DNA from: Streptomyces sp. WAC08241
Lineage (GTDB): Bacteria > Actinomycetota > Actinomycetes > Streptomycetales > Streptomycetaceae
Assembly (NCBI GenBank): GCA_007858575.1
Contig: CP042279.1
Location: forward strand, 3,722,501-3,786,500
DNA: 64,000 nt
Direction: 5' to 3'
The notes under the pieces were generated by a model, which searched no databases, was not told where the DNA came from, and saw only the letters and a list, made by a program, of their open reading frames with translations. The position numbers and the translations under genes were made by a program. Below, in pieces: positions 1-8,662 of the stretch. How positions within the stretch are numbered: position 1 is the stretch's first letter; each line of letters starts with the position of its first letter.

Positions 1-32
1 GATGCGGATGACTCAAAAGACTCTCTCACCAC

Positions 33-63
33 GCGCGCCACGTACCCCTGGCACGTGGCGCGC
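33..63 (-). terminator. hairpin downstream of dapA
   Basis: A perfect 11-bp inverted repeat (33-43 with 53-63) with a 9-base loop lies about 70 bases past the dapA stop. It has no clear U-tract, so it may be a terminator or an RNA-processing/stability hairpin before the next leftward gene, which lies outside the window. Bases 64-132 hold nothing else I can support. Confidence 0.4.
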
Positions 64-132
64 ATGACAATCGTGCACTTGCTGTTGTGGGTGTTCAGTT
101 GTCGAGACCTTGTTCAGTTGTGAAGTCCGTTG

Positions 133-1033
133 TCAGAGTTCTACCCCGCCGGCGGCCAGGTCGACCTTGAGCTGCTCCGTCTCCTGCGGGGAGAGTTCCA
201 CGAGCGGCAGCCGGAGGGGGCCGGCGGGCAGGCCCTGGAGGGCGAGGGCGGCCTTGGTGGTCATGACGCCCTGGGTGCGGAACATGCCGGTGTAGACCGG
301 GAGCAGCTTCTGGTGGATCTCGGTCGCCTTCTGCACCTCGCCGCCCAGGTGGGCGTCGAGGAGGGCGCGGAGCTCGGGGGTGACGACGTGGCCTACGACG
401 GAGACGAAAGCCGCAGGCGCCCACGGAGAGCAGCGGCAGGTTGAGCATGTCGTCGCCGGAGTACCAGGCGAGGCCGGAGCGGGCGATGGCCCAGCTCGCG
501 CGGCCGAGGTCGCCCTTGGCGTCCTTGTTGGCGACGACGCGCGGGTGCTCGGCCAAGCGGACGATCGTCGCGGTGTCGATCGGGACGCCGCTGCGGCCGG
601 GGATGTCGTAGAGCATCACCGGGAGCTCGGTGGCGTCGGCGATGGCCGAGAAGTGCCGGTACAGGCCCTCCTGCGAGGGCTTGTTGTAGTAGGGCGTCAC
701 GGCGAGGAGGCCGTGGGCGCCGTCGCGCTCGGCCGTGCGGGCGAGCTCGATCGAGTGGTGGGTGTCGTTGGTGCCGATGCCGGCGACGACGTGGGCGCGG
801 TCGCCGACCGCCTCCAGGACGGCTCGTACCAGCTCCGATTTCTCCGCGTCGCTGGTGGTGGGGGACTCGCCGGTGGTGCCGTTGATGACGAGGCCGTCGT
901 TGCCCGCGTCCACCAGGTGGGTGGCGAGCCGCTGGGCGCCGTCGAGGTCGAGTGCGCCGTCCGCCGTGAAGGGCGTGACCATGGCGGTGAGGACCCGCCC
1001 GAAGGGGGTCTGCGGAGTGGAGATCGGAGCCAT
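133..1033 (-). CDS. dapA: 4-hydroxy-tetrahydrodipicolinate synthase
   Basis: Condenses pyruvate with aspartate semialdehyde, the committed step of diaminopimelate/lysine synthesis in the cytoplasm. The N-terminal part shows the TIM-barrel aldolase features: GTTGESPTTSDAE, the YYNKPSQEG block, YDIPGRSG, and the Schiff-base lysine in the VVANKDAKGDL stretch. The start MAPISTPQ is preferred over an ATG three codons upstream (1042). One frameshift near 405-412 (an extra base in the A run) separates this from the C-terminal part, which ends KVDLAAGGVEL at 133. Corrected length is about 300 residues, normal for the family. Its upstream leader (1056-1129) contains alternative hairpins. dapB lies nearby, separated by thyX and two small genes. 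Confidence 0.95.
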
Positions 1034-1055
1034 GGGTAACACGCTACTCGCTGCT

Positions 1056-1129
1056 CAGCGCCGGGTGTCCCCCTGGGGGACGGAGAAGGAGCCCGGCGCT
1101 GCCTGCTCGGGGGTTCAGACAGCGCCGGG
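1056..1129 (-). promoter_or_regulatory. mutually exclusive hairpins in dapA leader / thyX 3' region
   Basis: The 10-mer cagcgccggg occurs at 1056-1065 and again at 1120-1129, and its exact reverse complement cccggcgctg lies between them at 1092-1101. The middle copy can pair with either flank but not both. The right-hand loop also holds a perfect small hairpin at 1067-1081 (gtccccctgggggac). The element lies after the thyX stop (1209) and before the dapA start (1033) on the same strand. It could be the thyX terminator plus an attenuator-like switch for dapA. Function is inferred. Confidence 0.5.
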
Positions 1130-1208
1130 TCCGTTTGATCAGCCTAGATGAACTTCGTGAAACGTCGCAATACGGACACTTCGCGTGACGAGGTCGGACA
1201 TGTGTGCC

Positions 1209-1949
1209 CTACGGGGCCACGCGCCCGTTCTTGTTGAAGGCGGCGTGGGTCAGCGGCATCAGCCGGGCCCAGTGCTCCTCCATCTTCTCGCCGACCATCT
1301 CGATCTCCCGCTGCGGAAAGGACGGGACGGCGGCCAGCTCGTGCTGGGTGCGCAGGCCGAGGAAGTGCATGAGCGAGCGCGCGTTGCAGGTGGCGTACAT
1401 CGAGGAGAAGAGGCCGACCGGGAGGACCGAACGGGCGACCTCGCGGGCGACGCCGGCGGCCAGCATCTCCTGGTACGTCTCGTACGCCTGCCGGTACGAG
1501 TCCTCCATCGTGCGGCTCACCAGGTCGTGCTGCTCCCGGGTGCCCTCGACGAAGACGTACTTGCCGGGGCGGCCCTCCTGGACGAGCTTGCGGGAGGCGT
1601 CGGGGACGTAGAAGACCGGCTGGAGCTCCCTGTAGCGGCCCGACTCCTCGTTGTACGACCAGCCCACGCGGTGCCGCATGAACTCGCGGAACACGAAGAT
1701 CGGGGCGCTGATGAAGAAGGTCATCGAGTTGTGCTCGAACGGGCTGCCGTGGCGGTCCCGCATCAAGAAGTTGATGAGGCCCTTCGAGCGCTCCGGGTCC
1801 TTCTGGAGCTCTTCGAGGGACTGTTCGCCCGCCGTGGAGACCCGGGCGGCCCACAGGACGTCGGAGTCGGCCGCCGCGCTCTTGACCAGGTCGACGGTGA
1901 CGTCGCTCCGGAAGTCGATCTTCACGTTCTCGGTGGGGCTGTCGCTCAC
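1209..1949 (-). CDS. thyX: flavin-dependent thymidylate synthase ThyX
   Basis: Makes dTMP from dUMP using FAD, NADPH and methylenetetrahydrofolate. The 246-residue frame is intact and full length. The signature RHR-x7-S motif is present around residue 92 (RHRVGWSYNEESGRY), together with the SPFEHNSMTFF flavin-site block and the C-terminal RTQHELAA segment. ATG start; the gene reads leftwards between dapA and a divergent small membrane-protein gene. ThyX is common in actinomycetes and is unrelated in fold to ThyA. This is one of the few long frames here with no break. Confidence 0.97.
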   Translation of the reverse strand: MSDSPTENVKIDFRSDVTVDLVKSAAADSDVLWAARVSTAGEQSLEELQKDPERSKGLINFLMRDRHGSPFEHNSMTFFISAPIFVFREFMRHRVGWSYNEESGRYRELQPVFYVPDASRKLVQEGRPGKYVFVEGTREQHDLVSRTMEDSYRQAYETYQEMLAAGVAREVARSVLPVGLFSSMYATCNARSLMHFLGLRTQHELAAVPSFPQREIEMVGEKMEEHWARLMPLTHAAFNKNGRVAP

Positions 1950-2028
1950 CAGCGGTCCTTCCAGTCGGGGGTGCAGCCGCCCACTTTAACGAGGGGCCGA
2001 CGGAGGATCCGCCGTAGGTCGGACCCCT

Positions 2029-2052
2029 CCTACCGGAGGTCCTACCGGAGGA
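2029..2052. repeat. tandem 12-bp direct repeat between divergent genes
   Basis: Two adjacent copies of cctaccggagg plus one base (2029-2040 and 2041-2052) lie between the thyX start (1949) and the rightward gene at 2160. The unit is itself partly palindromic. The position between divergent starts makes an operator plausible, but I recognise no known regulator motif. Confidence 0.5.
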
Positions 2053-2159
2053 CTACATTCGGCCGGTTTGGTGAAATCCTTGACGAAAACGGGCACCAAA
2101 GGACCGGTTTCGTCGTCTGTACCGGTGAAGCACGACGACACCCGAGGAGAGTGGCCCTG

Positions 2160-2399
2160 ATGTTCCGCCGCCGAGAGCCCGTACCGTTCGCGTTCGTGGC
2201 GGAGGCCGAAAGTTTTCGCAGTAACGTCACTCCTCCGCCCCGGGAGCGCCTCAGCGCCTCGCAGCTCGTGGGTCGCACCCTGCTCGGGCTGACCGTCGTG
2301 GCCGGCCTCGTCGGGTCGCTGATCCTCGGGATGCCCTCGCTCCAGTCGGGTGACTCGGCCACGCGTCAGCAGCAGTCCGAGGCCTCCGACAACCGCTGA
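2160..2399 (+). CDS. small single-pass membrane protein, unknown function
   Basis: A 79-residue protein: an N-terminal charged segment (FRRREPVPFAF), a central hydrophobic stretch of about 20 residues around 40-60 (TLLGLTVVAGLVGSLILG), then a polar, Gln-rich tail. The ATG at 2160 is chosen because a GAGGAG ribosome-binding site lies about 9 bases upstream; the GTG at 2151 is too close to it. The frame is intact. It is followed 54 bases later by another membrane-protein gene on the same strand. I do not recognise a named family. Confidence 0.75.
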   Translation: MFRRREPVPFAFVAEAESFRSNVTPPPRERLSASQLVGRTLLGLTVVAGLVGSLILGMPSLQSGDSATRQQQSEASDNR

Positions 2400-2453
2400 G
2401 GTAGCCTCACCGGGCATCGCCCCTTCGAGCGTGCTTGTGAGTGAGGATCTGTC

Positions 2454-3022
2454 GTGCCCCTGCCCTTTCTGACGGCCGACCGTGCTTTTGACGCGAACGA
2501 CCAGGTCGCCCTGCCGTTCGACGACCACGACCAGTGGCGTCGTCCGTACCGGCCGGGGTCCTGGCGGGTCGGGGCGGCGGCGCTTTCCCTGCTGCTCGCC
2601 TCCTTCGTCCTCCTCGCCGCGGTGATCATCGCCGCCGCGGGCTCCGTCGGCGGCGCGTCCGCCACCTTCGGCGTCGCCGGGCTCGTCATCGTGGCCACGC
2701 TGCGGATGCTGCGGATGGGCACCTGGGTGAGCCGGGCCGGTGTGCGGCGCGTGGGCTTCTCTCGACCGTCACCGTGCCGTGGGCCAAGGTGACGTCCGTA
2801 CGGACCGTCCAGCAGCCGGTGCGCTGGCTGGGGCTCCCCGCACCGTCCAGGGCCAGGCCCTGGTGCTCGGCTGACAGGGCGGTGAGCAGCTCGTGCTGCT
2901 CACCGACCACAACGCCGACTTCCTCTCCCGGGTCGAGGCCTTCGACCGGGCGGCCGACACGGTCGAGGCCTGGGAGGCCGAGTACGGCCCGGCTCCCGGC
3001 CCCGGTCGCCGCTACGCGCTGA
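2454..3022 (+). CDS. PH-domain-like membrane protein, frameshifted
   Basis: Starts MPLPFLTADRAFD, with two hydrophobic segments (about residues 42-85) followed by a compact region containing VTVPWAKVTSVRT and GEQLVLLTDHNADFLSRVEAF. That layout, two membrane helices then a small cytoplasmic beta-domain, resembles bacterial PH-like (bPH) membrane proteins found at this place in Streptomyces; I infer this from layout, not from a firm motif. Breaks are needed near 2760 (one C lost in a CTTCCTC-like run) and at about 2845-2885. The end at 3022, overlapping the convergent neighbour by 11 bases, is chosen over 3096. Function unknown. Confidence 0.7.
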
Positions 3023-3464
3023 CCGGACGCCCCTCGTGGAGCGCGATGGCCCGCTGCATCGCCCGGCGGGCCCTGGGGGTGTCGCGGGCGTCGTGATAGG
3101 CGACCGCGAGCCGGAACCAGCAGCGCCAGTCCTCGGGTGAGTCCTCCGTCTCGGCCTTGCGCCGGGCGAAGACCTCGTCGGCCGAGTCCCGGTCGATCCG
3201 GCCGCCCGCCGTGCGCTTCAGCTCGTCGACGGGCAGGCCGCCCTCGGCCTCCAGCTCGGCGGCGAGGCGGTTGGCCCGGCGCGCGAAACGGGTGTTCTTC
3301 CAGAGGAACCAGCCGCCGACCAGCGGCAGCAGGAACGCCACCGCGCCCATGCCCATGGCGGCCGGTTCGCCCGTGAGGAGCAGCAGGACGCCCTCCATCG
3401 CCACCACGCCGAAGACGAGCACGAGCACGGTGGCGAGGAAGACGTACGTGATCTTTCCGCCCAC
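3012..3464 (-). CDS. membrane protein with C-terminal TPR-like helices
   Basis: 150 residues, frame intact. Two membrane helices lie near the N terminus (about residues 5-33 and 38-55, TYVFLATVLVLVFGVV and GAVAFLLPLVGGWFLW). They are followed by a charged linker and a helical pair ending WFRLAVAYHDARDTPRARRAMQ, which has the spacing of a tetratricopeptide-type repeat. It lies 5 bases downstream of the dapB stop on the same strand, so it is likely co-transcribed with the M16 peptidase and dapB. Function unknown. Confidence 0.8.
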   Translation of the reverse strand: MGGKITYVFLATVLVLVFGVVAMEGVLLLLTGEPAAMGMGAVAFLLPLVGGWFLWKNTRFARRANRLAAELEAEGGLPVDELKRTAGGRIDRDSADEVFARRKAETEDSPEDWRCWFRLAVAYHDARDTPRARRAMQRAIALHEGRPVSA

Positions 3465-3469
3465 GGCCG

Positions 3470-4221
3470 TCAGCCCAGGTCCAGGAAGTGCTCCAGGCCG
3501 AAGGTGAGGCCGGGGGCGGCGGTCACGCGACGGGCGCCGAGCAGGATGCCCGGCATGAAGCTGGAGTGGTGCAGGGAGTCGTGCCGGACGGTGAGGGTCT
3601 CGCCCTCGCCGCCGAGCAGCACCTCCTGGTGGGCCAGGAGCCCGCGCAGGCGCACGGCGTGCACCGGGACGCCGTCGACGTCGAGCGCCGCGGGCGCCGT
3701 CCAGGGCCGTGGCCGTGGCGTCGGGCTGCGGGCGCAGCCTGCCTTCGACCGGGCCTCGGCGATGAGCTGGGCGGTGCGGGTGGCGGTGCCCGAGGGGCGT
3801 CCACCTTGTTCGGGTGGTGCAGCTCGACGACCTCGACCGATTCGAAGTACGGGGCCGCGATCTGGGCGAACTTCATGGTGAGGACCGCGCCGATGGAGAA
3901 GTTCGGCGCGATGAGGACGCCGGTCCCCGGGGCGGCGTCGAGCCGGGTCCGCAGGTGCGCGAGGCGCTCCTCGGTCCAGCCGGTGGTGCCGACGACCGCG
4001 TGGATGCCGTGGCCCAGGCAGAACTCGAGGTTCTCCATCACCGAGTCGGGCGTGGTCAGTTCGACCACGACCTGGGCGTCCGCCTCGACGAGCTTCGACA
4101 GCTCGTCGCCGCGGCCGAGGGCCGCGACCAGTTCCATGTCCTCGGCGGCCTCGACGGCCCGGACCGCTTCGGAGCCGATGCGGCCCCGGGCTCCGAGGAC
4201 CGCCACGCGCAGCTTGCTCAT
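3470..4221 (-). CDS. dapB: 4-hydroxy-tetrahydrodipicolinate reductase
   Basis: Reduces the DapA product with NAD(P)H in diaminopimelate/lysine synthesis. The N-terminal Rossmann motif reads VAVLGARGRIGSEAV. Further signatures are VVGTTGWTEERL, IAPNFSIGAVL, the catalytic VELHHPNKVDAPSGTA block and the C-terminal HDSLHHSSFMPGILLGAR. Breaks lie near 3797 (four C where five are needed before TCGGGC) and near 3700-3720. Corrected length is about 250 residues. It sits 27 bases after the M16 peptidase gene, which suggests one operon from pnp leftwards. Confidence 0.95.
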
Positions 4222-4248
4222 TGCTCTTCCTTAAGGGGGACTCGTGGG

Positions 4249-5625
4249 TCAGGAGACCGCTTGCCGGAGGCGGTCGGCCTGCTTGTCCTTCAGCGGGCCG
4301 ATCACCGCGAGCGAGGGTCGCTGCTCCAGTACATCGCGGGCGACCTCCCGGACCTCGTCCGGGGTGACGGCCGCGATCCGGGTCAGCATGTCGTCGACCG
4401 ACATCTGGCTGCCCCAGCACAGCTCGCTCTTGCCGATGCGGTTCATCAGCGCGCCGGTGTCCTCCAGGCCGAGCACGGTCGAGCCGGAGAGCTGGCCGAC
4501 GGCGCGGCGGATCTCCTCGTCCGTGAGGCCGTCGGAGGCGACCTTGGCGAGCTCGTCCCGGCAGATCTTCAGGACGTCGTGGACCTGGCCGGGCCGGCAG
4601 CCCGCGTACACCCCGAAGAGGCCGCAGTCGGCGAAGCCCGAGGTGTACGAGTACACGCTGTAGGCCAGGCCGCGCTTCTCGCGGACCTCCTGGAAGAGGC
4701 GGGAGGACATGCCGCCGCCGAGGGCGGTGTTCAGCACGCCGAGGGCCCAGCGGCGCTCGTCGGTGCGGGCCAGGCCCGGCATGCCGAGGACCACGTGGGC
4801 CTGCTCGGTCTTGCGGTTCAGGAGCTCGACGCGGCCCGCCGCGCGCAGGGTGCGGCGGCCGTCGCGGGGGCGACGGGGACGGCGTCGGCGTGCCCGAGGG
4901 CGCCGGCCTTCTCGAAGGCGCGGCGGACCTGGCGCACCACCGTGGCGTGGTCGACGTTGCCCGCGGCGGCGACGACCAGGTGGGTCGGGTCGTAGTGCTT
5001 CTTGTAGAAGCGGGCGATCTGGTTCCGGGTGAGCGCCTCGACGGTGTCGACGGTGCCGAGGACCGGGCGGCCGAGCGGGGTGTCGCCGAACATCGTCTGC
5101 GCGAACAGCTCGTGCACGACGTCGCCGGGGTCGTCCTCGGTCATCGCGATCTCCTCGAGGATGACGCCGCGCTCGGCGTCCACGTCCTCGTCGAGGACGA
5201 GCGAGCCGGTGAGCATGTCGCAGACGACGTCGATCGCGAGCGGCAGGTCGGTGTCGAGGACCCGGGCGTAGTAGCAGGTGTACTCCTTCGCCGTGAAGGC
5301 GTTCATCTCGCCGCCGACCGCGTCGATCGCGGCGGAGATGTCGAGGGCGGACCGCTTGCGGGTGCCCTTGAAGAGGAGGTGCTCCAGGTAGTGGGTCGCG
5401 CCGTTGAGCGCGGGCGTCTCGTCGCGGGACCCGACGTGCGCCCAGATGCCGAAGGTGGCGGAGCGCACGGAGGGAGGGTCTCGGTGACGATGCGGAGGCC
5501 GCCGGGGAGGGTCGTGCGGCGGACCGTGCCGACGCCGTCCTTGCCCGGGAGAAGCGTTTAGGTACGGCGACGGCCCGCCCCTCCGAGGAGGGGCGGGCCG
5601 TCGCGCGGGAACTACGGGACGTCAC
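4249..5625 (-). CDS. M16 family zinc metallopeptidase (pitrilysin/processing peptidase type)
   Basis: About 458 residues after correction, the usual size of bacterial single-chain M16B peptidases. The zinc site is inverted HXXEH (NGATHYLEHLLFKGT), with the downstream glutamate region FTAKEYTCYYARVL and a C-terminal M16_C domain containing GGGMSSRLFQEVREKRGLAYSVY. Breaks near 5560, 5470 (one C missing) and 4860. The upstream start is a GTG whose GTGA overlaps the pnp stop. The first codons (about residues 8-20) are encoded by a perfect hairpin, so a start further downstream is possible. The gene order pnp-M16-dapB is typical of Streptomyces. Substrate unknown. Confidence 0.9.
   Translation of the reverse strand: MTSRSSRATARPSSEGRAVAVPKRFSRARTASARSAARPSPAASASSPRPSLRALRHLRHLGARRVPRRDARAQRRDPLPGAPPLQGHPQAVRPRHLRRDRRGRRRDERLHGEGVHLLLRPGPRHRPAARDRRRLRHAHRLARPRRGRGRRARRHPRGDRDDRGRPRRRRARAVRADDVRRHPARPPGPRHRRHRRGAHPEPDRPLLQEALRPDPPGRRRRGQRRPRHGGAPGPPRLREGRRPRARRRRPRRPRDGRRTLRAAGRVELLNRKTEQAHVVLGMPGLARTDERRWALGVLNTALGGGMSSRLFQEVREKRGLAYSVYSYTSGFADCGLFGVYAGCRPGQVHDVLKICRDELAKVASDGLTDEEIRRAVGQLSGSTVLGLEDTGALMNRIGKSELCWGSQMSVDDMLTRIAAVTPDEVREVARDVLEQRPSLAVIGPLKDKQADRLRQAVS
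5567..5604 (-). terminator. perfect 18-bp hairpin after pnp, inside the M16 gene 5' end
   Basis: gcgacggcccgcccctcc (5567-5584) and its exact complement (5587-5604) flank a 2-base centre. It begins 18 bases after the pnp stop and looks like a 3'-end terminator or RNA-stability hairpin. It is also translated as part of the N-terminal extension of the next gene. It may attenuate readthrough from pnp or mark the M16 start as lying too far upstream. Confidence 0.6.
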
Positions 5626-7839
5626 TTGGCGGTGTCGTCCTTGTCGCCCTCGGCGGCGCCGTCCTCGTCCGCGATCACGGGGACCAGGGAGAGCTTGCCG
5701 CGCTGGTCGATCTCGGCGATCTCGACCTGGACCTTGGAGCCGATCGCGAGCACGTCCTCGACGTTCTCCACGCGCTTGCCACCGGCGAGCTTGCGGATCT
5801 GCGAGATGTGCAGCAGGCCGTCCTTGCCCGGCATGAGGGAGACGAAGGCACCGAAGGTGGTGGTCTTGACGACCGTGCCCAGGTAGCGCTCGCCGACCTC
5901 CGGCATGGTCGGGTTGGCGATGCCGTTGATCGTGGCGCGGGCGGCCTCGGCCTGCGAGCCCTGCTGGGCACCGATGTAGATGGTGCCGTCGTCCTCGATC
6001 GTGATCTCGGCGCCGGTGTCCTCCTGGATCTGGTTGATCATCTTGCCCTTGGGGCCGATGACCTCGCCGATCTTGTCCACGGGGATCTTGACGGTGATGA
6101 TCCGCGGGGCGTTGGGGACATCTCGTCCGGCGTGTCGATCGCTTCCATCATCACGTCGAGGATGTGGAGGCGGGCGTCGCGGGCCTGCTTGAGGGCCGCG
6201 GCCAGGACGGAGGCCGGGATGCCGTCCAGCTTGGTGTCGAGCTGGAGGGCGGTGACGAAGTCCTTCGTGCCGGCGACCTTGAAGTCCATGTCGCCGAAGG
6301 CGTCCTCCGCACCGAGGATGTCGGTGAGGGCGACGTAGTGCGTCTGGCCCTCGATCTCCTCGGAGATCAGGCCCATGGCGATGCCGGCGACGGGGGCCTT
6401 GAGGGGCACGCCGGCGTTCAGCAGCGACATGGTGGAGGCGCAGACCGAGCCCATCGACGTCGAGCCGTTGGAGCCGAGGGCCTCGGACACCTGGCGGATC
6501 GCGTAGGGGAACTCCTCGCGGGTCGGGAGGACCGGCACGAGGGCTCGCTCGGCGAGGGCGCCGTGGCCGATCTCGCGGCGCTTGGGCGAGCCCACGCGGC
6601 CGGTCTCGCCGACGGAGTACGGCGGAAGTTGTAGTTGTGCATGTAGCGCTTGCGCGTCACCGGGGAGAGGGTGTCGAGCTGCTGCTCCATGCGGAGCATG
6701 TTGAGGGTGGTGACGCCCAGGATCTGGGTCTCGCCGCGCTCGAACAGCGCCGAGCCGTGCACGCGCGGGATGGCCTCGACCTCGGCGGCGAGCGTACGGA
6801 TGTCCGTGATGCCGCGGCCGTCGATGCGGACCTTGTCCTTGATGATGCGCTCGCGGACCAGCTTCTTGGTCAGCGCGCGGTAGGCGCCCGAGATCTCCTT
6901 CTCGCGGCCCTCGAAGGCCGGAGGAGCTTCTCGGCGGCGAGCTCCTTGATGCGGTCGAGCTCGGCCTCGCGCTCCTGCTTGCCGGCGATGGTGAGCGCCT
7001 GGGCGAGCTCGCCCTTGACGGCGGAGGAGAGCGCCTCCAGGACGTCGTCCTGGTAGTCGAGGAAGACCGGGAACTCGCCGGTGGGCTTGGCGGCCTTGGC
7101 GGCGAGGTCCGACTGGGCCTTGCAGAGGACCTTGATGAAGGGCTTCGCGGCCTCGAGACCGGCGGCGACGACCTCCTCGGTCGGCGCCTCGGCGCCGTCC
7201 TTGACGAGCTGGACGGTCTTCTCGGTGGCCTCGGCCTCGACCATCATGATCGCGACGTCGCCGTCCTCCAGGACGCGACCGGCGACGACCATGTCGAAGA
7301 CGGCGTCCTCGAGCTCGGTGTGCGTCGGGAACGCGACCCACTGGCCCTTGATCAGGGCGACGCGGGTGGCGCCGATCGGGCCGGAGAAGGGCAGGCCCGC
7401 CAGGATCGTGGAGGCGGAGGCGGCGTTGATCGCGACCACGTCGTACAGGTGGTCGGGGTTGAGCGCCATGATCGTCTCGACGATCTGGATCTCGTTGCGC
7501 AGGCCCTTCTTGAAGGAGGGGCGCAGCGGGCGGTCGATCAGACGACAGGTGAGGACGGCGTCCTCGGAGGGCAGCCCTCCCGGCGGAAGAAGGAGCCGGG
7601 GATCTTGCCGGCCGCGTACTGCCGCTCCTCGACGTCCACCGTCAGGGGAAGAAGTCGAGCTGGTCCTTGGGGCGCTTCGAGGCGGTGGTCGCCGAGAGGA
7701 CCATCGTGTCGTCGTCCAGGTAGGCGACGGCGGAGCCGGCGGCCTGCTTGGCGAGGCGGCCGGTCTCGAAGCGGATGGTGCGGGTGCCGAAGGTGCCGTT
7801 GTCGATGACGGCCTCGGCGTAGTGGGTCTCGTTCTCCAC
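5622..7839 (-). CDS. pnp: polyribonucleotide nucleotidyltransferase (PNPase)
   Basis: A 3'-5' phosphorolytic exoribonuclease that in Streptomyces also adds heteropolymeric tails. Corrected length is about 739 residues. In order: first RNase PH domain (MENETHYAEAVIDNGTFGTRTIRFETGRLA...), helical linker, second RNase PH domain (KVRIDGRGITDIRTL, GSALFERGETQILGVTTL, RKRYMHNYNFR), KH domain (IGEVIGPKGKMINQIQEDTGAEI) and S1 domain (YLGTVVKTTTFGAFVSLMPGKDGLLHISQI). Breaks lie near 7650 (C4 for C5), 7580, 6915, 6625 and 6120. It lies downstream of rpsO, the conserved operon order. All domains are present, so the breaks are most likely sequence errors. Confidence 0.96.
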
Positions 7840-8165
7840 TAGGGGGTTCTCCTACGTGTTCGTCTTTGCGTCCGGGGCCCGTGTGGCCGGGGACGGTGTG
7901 CGACGGCGGCGGAGAAGCTCGGAGGGCGGGCCGGTCTTCGATCGAAGCACCCGGGGTTTCGGTTCCGGGGCCACTACCGAGGACCGGCGGCTGGCCGGCG
8001 GCTTCTCGCTCGTCGTTATGGGGTTGTAGCTACCAGACTAAATGTCCGTGCGCACTTCGCGCACGTACGGCGGCGTGTACGAGCCGTTGCGCTGCCGTAC
8101 GCACGAGCCGTACGTACGGCAAAGGAGCGGCCCCTGGTCCCGGGAACCGCTCCCTTCACGGCGTC
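7840..8165 (-). promoter_or_regulatory. rpsO-pnp intergenic region with clustered inverted repeats
   Basis: These 326 bases hold no gene. On the rpsO side (8041-8121) there are overlapping palindromic pieces built from cgtacg/cgtacggc and gtgcgcacttcgcgcac. A terminator-like hairpin follows at 8122-8157. In S. coelicolor the rpsO-pnp spacer is known to form a stem-loop cut by RNase III, and pnp has its own promoter there. The structure seen here fits that arrangement, but I cannot place a promoter with confidence. Confidence 0.5.
8122..8157 (-). terminator. hairpin downstream of rpsO
   Basis: aaggagcgg (8122-8130) pairs with ccgctccctt (8148-8157) with one bulge. It starts about 9 bases after the rpsO stop on the minus strand and is followed on that strand by CTTTGCC. 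It is probably a partial terminator or processing site between rpsO and pnp. Confidence 0.55.
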
Positions 8166-8455
8166 TTACTTGGCGCCGCCGGCCGCACCGCGGCGGATGC
8201 CGAGGTGGTCGACCAGCGCACGGAAGCGCTGGATGTCCTTCTTGGCCAGGTACTGCAGCAGGCGGCGGCGCTGGCCGACCAGGATCAGCAGACCACGGCG
8301 GGAGTGGTGGTCGTGCTTGTGCTGCTTGAGGTGCTCGGTCAGGTCCGAGATGCGACGGGACAGCATCGCGACCTGGACCTCGGGGAGCCGGTGTCGCCCT
8401 CCTTGGTGCCGAACTCGGCCATGATCTGCTTCTTGACGGCGGCGTCGAGAGCCAC
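8166..8455 (-). CDS. rpsO: 30S ribosomal protein S15
   Basis: Binds 16S rRNA in the central domain and helps form the platform of the 30S subunit. The GTG start gives VALDAAVKKQIMAEFGTKEG. The continuation LSRRISDLTEHLKQHKHDHHSRRGLL and LLQYLAKKDIQRFRALVDHLGIRR is the invariant S15 core. The two parts are in different frames: four C are present near 8385 where TCCCCCGAG is expected, so a single missing base breaks this essential 95-residue gene. This is strong evidence for sequence error rather than mutation. A GGAG ribosome-binding site precedes the GTG. Confidence 0.96.
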
Positions 8456-8662
8456 GCGGATCTCCTCTTGGTTCGTGCGCCCGCGAGTGCCCCTGGTCCA
8501 TGTCTCAGGGAAGCTTCCGTGACTCGACGGGCGAAGGTCCGATGGGCGCAGCTTCCAGAGGCTTCGAGGGCTTCCGGGAGCGCGTACACAAACGGCCGTC
8601 ACACAGCGTACCAGCTCGCCGGAGCGCCCCCGGGGTCCTTTTCCGCCCCTTCCCGTCGGTGC

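Noticed and set aside
1056..1129. Known lysine riboswitch or T-box upstream of dapA
   Set aside because: The element is too short and lacks the conserved cores of both classes.
4249..7839. pnp and the M16 peptidase as decayed genes
   Set aside because: All domains are co-linear across several frames with no missing blocks, which fits sequencing indels.
8166..8455. rpsO as a pseudogene
   Set aside because: A single missing C explains the break and the protein is otherwise invariant and essential; error is more likely.
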